Assembly (NCBI RefSeq): GCF_021155765.1
Contig: NC_060105.1
Location: forward strand, 15,533,001-15,597,000
DNA: 64,000 nt
Origin: Diprion similis
Lineage: Eukaryota; Arthropoda; Insecta; Hymenoptera; Diprionidae
Direction: 5' to 3'
Below are positions 56,359 to 64,000 of the stretch, in pieces. Every line of letters starts with the position of its first letter. The first letter of the stretch is position 1. Both the position numbers and the translations under genes were made by a program. The notes under the pieces are model-generated. The model did not search any database. It worked only from the letters and a program-made list of their open reading frames with translations, and was not told the DNA's origin.

Positions 56359-58762
56359 ACATTTGGAAATGCAAATGAACCGAGAAAGCTGAATTTTGGA
56401 TATGTTGTGAGGAGTGCTTAGAAAAGCTTAACTTCAAGTTGTCGACCTCGATGTCCTATGTGAATTTTCCGCCATCTTGAAAAAAGGGTTGAATTTCTTT
56501 TTTTTTTTCGATAACTCGGCTCTACGTCGTCATACGTGAATTGTTGTAACATATTTTTTGTTGTTTTTTTTTACGTTCTACAATTTAGGTTCTATGCGTT
56601 TTTAACCTATCGTTGATGGTTGTTAAGATATCGAGCGCGAAAGTTAAAAATAAAGTCTTCGCAACCGATTTTTCGCTATTTTCTCCTTTTTCGTGATATA
56701 TATCGAAAAATTGTCCATTGCAAAACTTGTAGAGCATGCTGATACCTACAAAATTGGTCTCAGGGTTTTTTTCTGTTTGACAAAAATTACAACTGTTAGA
56801 GCGCCGTAAAGTTGGTGAGTCAGTGGAAAGTTTTGATTTCATAGCCCGCTCAGTTGTATATGCATGTTGGAATGGATTCGCGGTTGTAGAGGAAATGATT
56901 CAAGTACAATAGAAATAAATAAAACTGCAAAATTATGAATAGTACGTTAAAAATTTATTATGTAATTCTATGTTTTTATGTTGTAAAAGAGGAAGATGAA
57001 TTGGTTTTTTTTTTTATATTCAAATTATTCTACGTTTCGATGGTCCTGGTTCGCAGGTTTCAATTAATTATGAATAATACTTTGAAACTTTATTACATAA
57101 GTACACGTTTTCATGTTCTCAAAGAGGAAAATGAATCGGGTTTTTTTAATATTCAAATTATTCTACGTTTCGATGGTCCATTAAGAAGTGATGTTTTAAT
57201 GCAATTAGTCACATTATTCATGAACGAAATAATGGATGTAATGTAATAATTGGCATTACCCATTACCAAAATAATGTGATTTCGGAATGATTTATATCAT
57301 TTATTAACAAAGTGATGGATAATGTGATCTAGACTATATTACACATCTAATGCTCAATGGGTAATACAATCAACAATGCATTTTCAAAATGATGCATTTT
57401 TTACAACTTTGCATGTCAGGTATACATCGCGTCAAGCCCGTGCGTCGTGCACGATGTGGTCGACTTTACGGCGCTCTTGTTTCTATTGTACTTGAATCAT
57501 TTCCTCTACAACCGCGAATCCATTCCAACATGTATATGAGGTATTCCATCCCAAGTGTGTAAACCCGTGACCCTCACACTCTCGGATTTTTTTTATTTTT
57601 TTTATATGATCGCATTGAGTCTAAAAGACACCCTCATATTTTTTTTAGATTTTTTCAAACATCCCTTATTCAGAAAAAAAAAAATTTCAAAAAAACGCCA
57701 TTTTTTTTAAATCTGAAAAAATTCTCAAAAAACCGTGATAACATAAAAATTTTCAAGCTATCACCCGTAGTGGGCAGATTTTTTTTAATGTGTTTTACAA
57801 GCTATTAACGTTCACAAAATTCCAAAAAATTCTGGAATAGCTCACCTTGAGCAGATATTGAATAATTTCGGTACTCAAAATGAATTTTGTATTATCAATT
57901 ATAAATTTTATATTCATTTTGAGTACCGAAATAATTCAATATCTGCTCAAGGTGAGCTATTTGAGAATTTTTTTGGAATTTTGTGAAGGTTAATAGCCGT
58001 AAAAGACATTTAAAAAAATCTGCTTACTACGGGTGATAGCTTGAAAATTTTTATATGTTATCAGGGTTTTTTGAGAATTTTTTCAGATGTAAAAAAATGG
58101 CGTTTTTTTTTGAAATTTTTTTATTTTCAAATACGGGATGTTTGAAAAAATCTAAAAAAAATATGAGGGTGTCTTTTAGACTCAATGCGATCATATAAAC
58201 AAAAAATAAAAAAAATCCGAGAGGATGAGGGTCACGGGTTTACACACTTGGGATGGAATACCTCATATACAACTGCGCGGGCTCTGAAATCAAAACTTTC
58301 CACCGACTTACCAACTTTACGGCGCTCTAACAGTCGTAATGTTTGTCAAACAAAAAAAAAACCCTCAGAACAATTTTGTAAGTATCAGCATGCTCTACAA
58401 GTTTTGCAATGGACTATTTTTCGATATATATCACGAAAAAGGAGAAAATAGCGGAAAACCGGTTGCGAAGACTTTATTTTTAACTTTCGCACTCGATATC
58501 TTAACAACCATCAACCATAGGTTAAAAACGCATAGGACCTAAATTGTAGAACGTAAAAAAATCAACAAAAAGTATGTGACAACAATTCACGTATGACGAT
58601 GCACAGCCGAGTTATCGAAAAAAAAAAGAAATTCAACCCTTTTTTCAAGATGGCGGAAAATGCACATAGGAAATCGAGGCCGACAACTTAAAGTTAAGCT
58701 TTTCTAAGCACTCCTCACAACATATCCAAAATTTAGCTTTCTCGGTTCATTTGCATTTCTCT
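56359..58762. mobile_element. Nested palindromic elements, outer TIR about 500 bp
   Basis: Outer arms (about 56359-56858 and 58263-58762) are complementary, beginning GAAATGCAAATGAACC. Between them lies a further pair (GTTGTAGAGGAAATGATTCA near 56883 and its complement near 57490) enclosing a direct duplication (about 56929-57052 and 57067-57180 sharing TTCAAATTATTCTACGTTTC). A separate palindrome occupies about 57540-58262, beginning GGTATTCCATCCCAAGTG. No coding sequence; the long ORFs are palindrome shadows. Confidence 0.8.
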
Positions 58763-59039
58763 GCCGTTTTTTCGTATATAATGACTGGCCTATGTTAGCA
58801 AATCAGCAGCAAAGCACTCCACTGTCTCACCGCGACTACATCGCGTTTGTCCAGTGCCGGGCCCACGCGGCTGATAGCCATAGGCGACTCCCACACTTAG
58901 TTAAATATAGCTAAATTTCAACAATTAGTTGAATTTCAAGTAGAGAGCTTCGATCTTTGTAAACTTGGAGCAATTCTAGAAATCTGTCAAATAATGTATT
59001 CAAATTTCATTTGCGTAAAGCACGGGATGACAGAATCAA

Positions 59040-59212
59040 GAGATGTAGAATAATAGATAAGAATAATAAAAATAATAACAACAACAATAATAATAGTAAT
59101 AATGATGTTTATTTATTTTCAATTACAATATTTGAAAAATCTTAATAGTTAGCGAGAGAGAGTAAGCACGGTTGACAGTTGCGGATAGAAACACTCGCAT
59201 TCGCACGATAGG
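59040..59212 (-). mobile_element. LINE 3'-end fragment, second copy
   Basis: Shares the AT-microsatellite tail and the following about 120 bp with 51534-51662. The + strand continues with TGCGTTTATTGACCTTAG, not present in the first copy, suggesting a longer fragment. Confidence 0.6.
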
Positions 59213-60735
59213 TAGATAGATGCGTTTATTGACCTTAGAATAAGTCCCCTCAGGCGGTATACAGAAAACATATAAACATATAATGTGTATAGGTATAAAA
59301 TTCAATAAAACCAACAAAAAATTAAAATTAAGGTTGAAAACGAATAACAAAAGAAGGAAGTAAAAACAGATGATAGTAAATAGAGCGAGACATCCATAAA
59401 GCATGGGTCAGGAATTCAAAAACTTTAAATTATATTCATTCAACAATAGAAGCAGAACTGATAAATTTCATTCTGTTTCATTATTTTCGTTACATGATTT
59501 GATTGTTGAAACCATTTAATTTCCTCTATTAATACATGTCTTGTATTGTAATTTGCTTTATTGAAATCTTTATAATTCAGCGCATCCGTTTCCTTGATCA
59601 AGATTGGCAATCTTTTCATTGGTATTGGTAGGTTAACAGACGGTGACGAGTGAAATCTGATAGTTGCACGGCACTGTGCAGTCAGTGTCCGATAATGATA
59701 CCTTGTGATCTTTCAACCTGACAAGCAGCCATGGTTCATTACCCTGATCTGTAGTTTTAGCAGTCGTAATCAAACTAAAGTAGGCACTATCAGCTTTGGT
59801 TACCCTAGTGTGACGAGGAAGGCTGCTCTGGTTAACAACCGAGTCCGGGGTGTTAGAAAGGGGCAATGGTCTCAGAAGCCGGTGTCTTCGAAAATGGAAG
59901 CATCGGTTCAAAAATCCATGTCTTCGACAATGCAGCTCTGGCGAACAACCCAAGTTTCCGAATCTCTTCACCTAAACTGGGGTATTTTTTGGTTAGGCAA
60001 ACTCGATCTTACTTTTCTACATTTCAGAGAAAGTCTTCTGAATTTATAATTCTTATCATATTTTTCGTTAAAAGGCAAAGACTCTTACAGTAACGAGGCC
60101 TTCTCATAAGCCAAAGACTTCGAGGAAATCGGACACGCTATACTATATCAGTTTTATGTTCCTGAAATCTTGCTGTAATTATGACGTGCAGATTGCGTGA
60201 ATTGCAATATTGCAACAATCCATCTGCAATGTTTTGTATGGAAGCTGTAAATTGTAATATTGCTACAATGTGGCTGAATCGTGGTTACCACAACTGTGAT
60301 GTAGCAATTTTGTTGCAATTTTGATGCAATATTGTGTGCTGCGCGGGTGTCTGCGTCCGAATTAACGGTTGAAAAGCGTCACGGAGCATCAGTAAACGTT
60401 GGCTAAAATATCAATACTTTGTGTAAATAAATGTTCAACCAACATTTTTTCAATCTATCTCAATGAACCTAAATGTTGAGTAGAAAAAAAATCCACTCAA
60501 GAGACAGTAATTGAGAAAAAGATGACTGAAATTCACCAATTTTTTCAGCCGTATACTGTGACACCCCCTTGCAGTTTCATTTTCTTCATAAAGGCTGTTG
60601 CAATTTTCCCACGCATTTTCAAATTAAGTACCCAAAAATTGTAAAATATGACAAATTCATGCTTCTATCTCATAAACAGTGTCATAGACTGAATAAAATT
60701 TTATTGCATGCTCAGTTAGCTATTCCATTTCCCAG
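59213..60735. other. Upstream region of the TOG gene; no certain exon
   Basis: No assignable exon. A plus-strand ORF (59705-60049) has a few coding-like features but no recognised domain; it could contain an upstream exon of the TOG gene. At about 60170-60345 words like TGCAATATTGCAAC recur, similar to the cluster at 30410-30540. The rest is AT-rich. Confidence 0.4.
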
Positions 60736-63150
60736 GTCCGCACCCGGCAATTTCCACCTGCTGTCGACCCGGAATGTACGTTTCGTGAAATATCGGAGAG
60801 ACTACGAGACCCTGAGTGGGAAGTTCGTCAGCATGCTCTGCGCGTCCTCGTCGACGCTCTGCCCGTTGTCGAGCAGAACTCCGTCGACAAGTTGATGATT
60901 CCAGTGGTTCCAGAACTAGTGACAAATCTGGGCCATCCAGCACCAGCTGTGAGAAAAGGCGCACTGGATACTCTCAGAGTTTATCTTTGCTGCAGCCAAG
61001 ACATGATGAAGATGTTTCAAAAGGTACTTTGATGTTTGAAAATGGTTTGTTCTTTATTTATTTAGTGCACTTCAAATCTAATTTTAGTCACTTCTGTCTA
61101 GATATTGGACAACGGTTTCAATCGTCCCGATGCTCTAAATAATCTTCAAAGTAACATCAGCGTAGGGGTGATCGTCGGCATTCCTTCACTGCTCTTTTCA
61201 TCGACTGGTAATTTGAGACCCCCGAAAGAAGTCTTGAAGTTTACTATAAACGCACTGGTTTCACGTCTAGTTCAAGTTACTCATCAGAAAGCTGTGTTGA
61301 GATCTCTGGTGCGAATACGCGAGAAAATTGGAGCTGGTGACTTCGATTCCAATCTGTTGGATTACAATGCGAACATGAAACGTGACTTTGAGGTTCTTTG
61401 CAAGGTCCATAATGTAAAAATTTACAAGGATACGAATGGGGGGCTGAGTGACCATCAAAAAGATGAGGAAGTTGAAGACATTTTACCATTGATCAAGAAA
61501 TGGAGTAGTGATAGTGATACTTCCGACGCAACAAACGATGGCCGTAACGAAAACGACGACCACAATGATGTTCTTGTTGAATCAATGCCACCGGCTCGCG
61601 TTGTTCTAGAAACGGAGATAAAAGTTGACTCTGAAACAGCGATCTCGATGACAATATTAGAGGAAGAGAAGGATAAGAAAAGTGAAACGAACACAGAGTC
61701 TGACTCCGTAAGTGAGAGTGATTTTAGTAGTGACGATGGCGGCGTTGTTCAAGTACTTGAAGACACGATCCCCGAGAGGCGGAATATTCAGAAGCGGGTG
61801 CGTTTCGGTGGAGAAGTCGTCAAGCTTCGAACACCGGATAGCGACGAAGGAATCATAAGTAAACCAGAAGTGCCCAGGACGAAGATACCTCTTCCGGTGC
61901 GTCCAGCTACCAAAATGCCCTTGGATCGTCGGTGGTCCTTCTCCAACCAGGCTAGTCCTAATCGCTTCAAACACCCAAGGAGACGGTTGCTTTCGAGAAG
62001 TTCAAAGCGAGAAACTTACACCCATAATGCACTTCTGAGTCCCAAAAAAAGCATCCTGGTGAGAGCGAGCAGCCCGCCCTACGTTATTCAACCAGTGAAA
62101 CTAAGGAAAGAAAATAAGCGGAATTGCCACGACACAGAATCCCCAGCTGCTGATGATATTCAAATAAATCTAGTGCATCCAGAACAGATCAAGGATGGTG
62201 AAGTCTCGACACAGAGTGTAAGGATTATGGAAAATTCTGGAAAAGTAATGAACAAGAGTGAAGAGCAGATGGATCACCCTGACTACGATAGAACGGAAAC
62301 GAAGAAATTCGTGGAAAGTGTTAGTTGCAGCCACAAAGAACGACCGATTAATGATAATTTTGATGTGAAAGGATGGGATGCACGTGGAATATTGCAACCG
62401 GGTAAAATACCGGTACGAATAAGTACACCTCGAAAATCTCCGAAGCACCCGTCTCAGCCATCCAGCCGTATGGATTTCGACGTATTTCCGAAACAGGAGA
62501 GAAATTACATTCTGATGGAGCTCTCAAGTTCAGAAAGAAAAACTTACGTTGAAAAAAATGACTTAACGAACGAGTCGAGTACTGATTTCTCGCGATTTAC
62601 TCAGGTTGTAACCGACGCGTTATTTGGCATGAATATTTCAACACCGAAAGCTAAAATCGTATCTCTTGATCAGTTTCTTAGCCATACAATCGATGACGTA
62701 CAGACAGGCACGGATCAGAGATCTGCAGGCTTACATGTAACACTGCCACAACGGAGTTCGACGATAATACAACCGGATTGGCCAGATATGGGCAATATCT
62801 TGTCCAAAAGTTTGCAGGATTTAGAAAGTGAAAAATCAGTAATCTCATTCGCGGCGAAGAAGAACTCCAAAGGAAGTTTTGGTCAGTTGCAAAAAGACGT
62901 TAACGCGACACCGATTAGTTCTGCTTGTAACAAAAGAAGTGAAAATGGTGTCTATGCCGCGAATATTGTACTTGATAAAAATCAAAGTTTTCGGGAATTG
63001 CCACTGGGTAATGGCTGTGCCGAAACCACTCCGGATAAAAGTAAGAGTTCGAGTAAGAGAGGCAGCAGTAGCGAAGGCGGTACCGAGAAACTCGGCTGGG
63101 AAGAACTAGGGCCTGTCGATCCAGAATCTTTAAATGATCTTCATAATAAG
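60736..63150 (+). CDS. TOGARAM1: TOG-domain protein, TOGARAM1-like (partial)
   Basis: Two phase-0 exons with an acceptor at 60735, an intron at 61024-61101 and a donor at 63151. The first (96 codons) is HEAT/TOG: DPEWEVRQHALRVLVDAL, NLGHPAPAVRKGALDTLR. The second (683 codons) continues the TOG fold (ILDNGFNRPDAL, QVTHQKAVLRSLVRIREKI, MKRDFEVLCKVHNV), matching TOG1 of the TOGARAM/crescerin family, which binds tubulin and regulates ciliary microtubules. A long Ser/Glu/Lys-rich linker of about 540 residues follows with basic patches, for example RRWSFSN. The start codon is upstream and not located. The C-terminal TOG domains known in the family would lie beyond 63150, so the gene continues past the window. 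Moderately high confidence in the family. Confidence 0.82.
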
Positions 63151-63583
63151 GTAGGAGTAACATTGTATTTTTTCTTGCAAAATTGAGTGAAAATGAAAAG
63201 TGCAAGAGAAACGATTGTATATAATTACAGACTACAAATTGTAAGGTGTTTGGTCATTGTGCATTTCGATTTATTTTTGAATTCTTAAAACCAGACGCGA
63301 AGTGACAAATTCCAGATCTGAATGAGCGATACTTTATTCTTCTGCGGTTGGCAAAAATCTCGAAGGTTCAAATAATAACATTCTTCTCGTGCGCCTATGT
63401 ATTTAATTTACTCAGATCTTCCGTAGAATCATTACTTACGATGAGCTATTATCTCATGAAAGTCAAATATTCTGATCCAAATGTTGAATATTGTAAATAT
63501 TACGAAGGATACATTGAGAAGTTGACTCGCACGCATGTGAAGTACAGGTTATGCATGTCTTCTTGATTTTGCAAAAAGCCAGG
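63151..63583. other. Probable TOG-gene intron
   Basis: Follows the donor AAG|GTAGGA at 63150. Reading on without splicing gives a stop at 63184. No other feature recognised. Confidence 0.5.
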
Positions 63584-63820
63584 TCAGGATGCATTGAGTG
63601 TAGCGTATTCGTAATAATCCTCGGGTGAGTAGTCGAAGAGTTTGAAATCCAGTTTGAATTTTTCATAAAGCTGCATCACCAAATCAGAAGTTAGTTGGGT
63701 AAAGTAAATTTTAGCGGCATCGGAACTACCGGCATTGCTGTGTTTCCATTTGGGCGTCAATTGGTCCTCCACTCCAAGTTCGTACATTGCGAATATCTGG
63801 TCCCTCCACAAGGTCTCGAC
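63584..63820 (-). CDS. Carbohydrate sulfotransferase, last exon (partial)
   Basis: On the minus strand a 79-codon exon with a phase-0 acceptor (TTGTAG at 63826-63821) ends at a TGA at 63584-63586. It reads VETLWRDQIFAMYELGV, PKWKHSNAG, YFTQLTSDLVMQLYEKFKLDF and FDYSPEDYYEYA. This is the C-terminal signature of Golgi carbohydrate sulfotransferases of the CHST8/9/10/11-14 type (Sulfotransfer_2), which transfer sulfate from PAPS to sugars of glycosaminoglycans or glycoproteins. The catalytic 5'-PSB and 3'-PB motifs are in upstream exons beyond the window. It is antisense to, and probably inside an intron of, the TOG gene. Confidence 0.8.
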   Translation of the reverse strand, partial: VETLWRDQIFAMYELGVEDQLTPKWKHSNAGSSDAAKIYFTQLTSDLVMQLYEKFKLDFKLFDYSPEDYYEYATLNAS

Positions 63821-64000
63821 CTACAACCCCACAATCAAAATATTGTTTTCTGTGACGACTTTCGACAGTTGATTTTTCACTCTCTGCAGGTTTAAATGAT
63901 TCTGTTAAGGTAATACGAAAATATTTTGAATTTGTTTGGCGTGGTCAATTCTAAAAAGTTTGTCATATTATAGATGATGCCCTGTCGACGCGTTTTTCAT

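Noticed and set aside
59705..60049. 115-codon plus-strand ORF as the first exon of the TOG gene
   Set aside because: No TOG or HEAT sequence and no clear donor or phase match to the exon at 60736; kept only as a possibility.
60816..61142. 108-codon ORF overlapping the TOG exon in another frame
   Set aside because: It is a shadow of the TOG frame, which carries the recognisable HEAT motifs and correct splice phases.
63890..63909. 20-bp candidate micro-exon of the TOG gene (between TCTCTGCAG and GTAATA)
   Set aside because: The preceding exon ends in phase 0, so the segment would read GTT TAA and stop. The length also breaks the frame.

Overview
The window looks like a piece of an arthropod, most likely insect, chromosome. 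Coding parts are interrupted by introns with consensus GT/AG borders, the background is AT-rich, and almost everything recognisable is a eukaryotic transposable element. No bacterial operon, rRNA, tRNA or CRISPR was recognised. The species cannot be named from the sequence alone.

Only the last 3.3 kb holds ordinary host genes. On the + strand two exons (60736-61023 and 61102-63150) encode a TOG-domain protein resembling TOGARAM1/crescerin, a microtubule and cilium protein. On the - strand the last exon of a carbohydrate sulfotransferase (63584-63820) lies just downstream, inside what is probably the next intron of the TOG gene.

Layout: two diverged giant-LTR-like units (about 332-3310 and 6085-8752) sit either side of a 2.7 kb TIR transposon (3355-6061). 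Next come a palindrome (8896-9387) and a minus-strand Penelope retroelement (9480-13042) split by a 2.24 kb long-TIR element (10256-12494) with a 3-bp target duplication. Then follow an inverted-repeat element (13341-16182) that contains another insertion with a Mutator-like transposase fragment, and a pogo/Tigger relic (16920-18240). From 20117 to 29775 there is a Gypsy retrotransposon with 5-bp target duplications; a second Gypsy element of CsRn1 type is nested in its 5' LTR. From about 32130 to 46736 lie the scattered exons of a decayed multi-exon transposase-like gene. One exon is cut by a third Gypsy element (32734-37473, identical LTRs, target duplication CTATT). An intron of the same gene holds a 7.2 kb MULE (37991-45183, 9-bp target duplication) with a five-exon SWIM-finger transposase gene. 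After that come a PIF/Harbinger element (48251-51235) with a deleted transposase and a MADF/BESS partner, a decayed minus-strand BEL/Pao element (about 51290-55084), and a stack of nested palindromes (56359-58762).

The nesting gives a relative order of events: the transposase-like gene is older than Gypsy 3 and the MULE; Gypsy 2 is older than the CsRn1 element inside it; Penelope is older than its long-TIR insert. Long near-perfect palindromes recur at least six times and are the most striking structural theme. The best candidates for follow-up are the nearly intact MULE, the unnamed multi-exon transposase-like family it interrupts, the giant LTR-like units, and the overlapping TOG/sulfotransferase locus.
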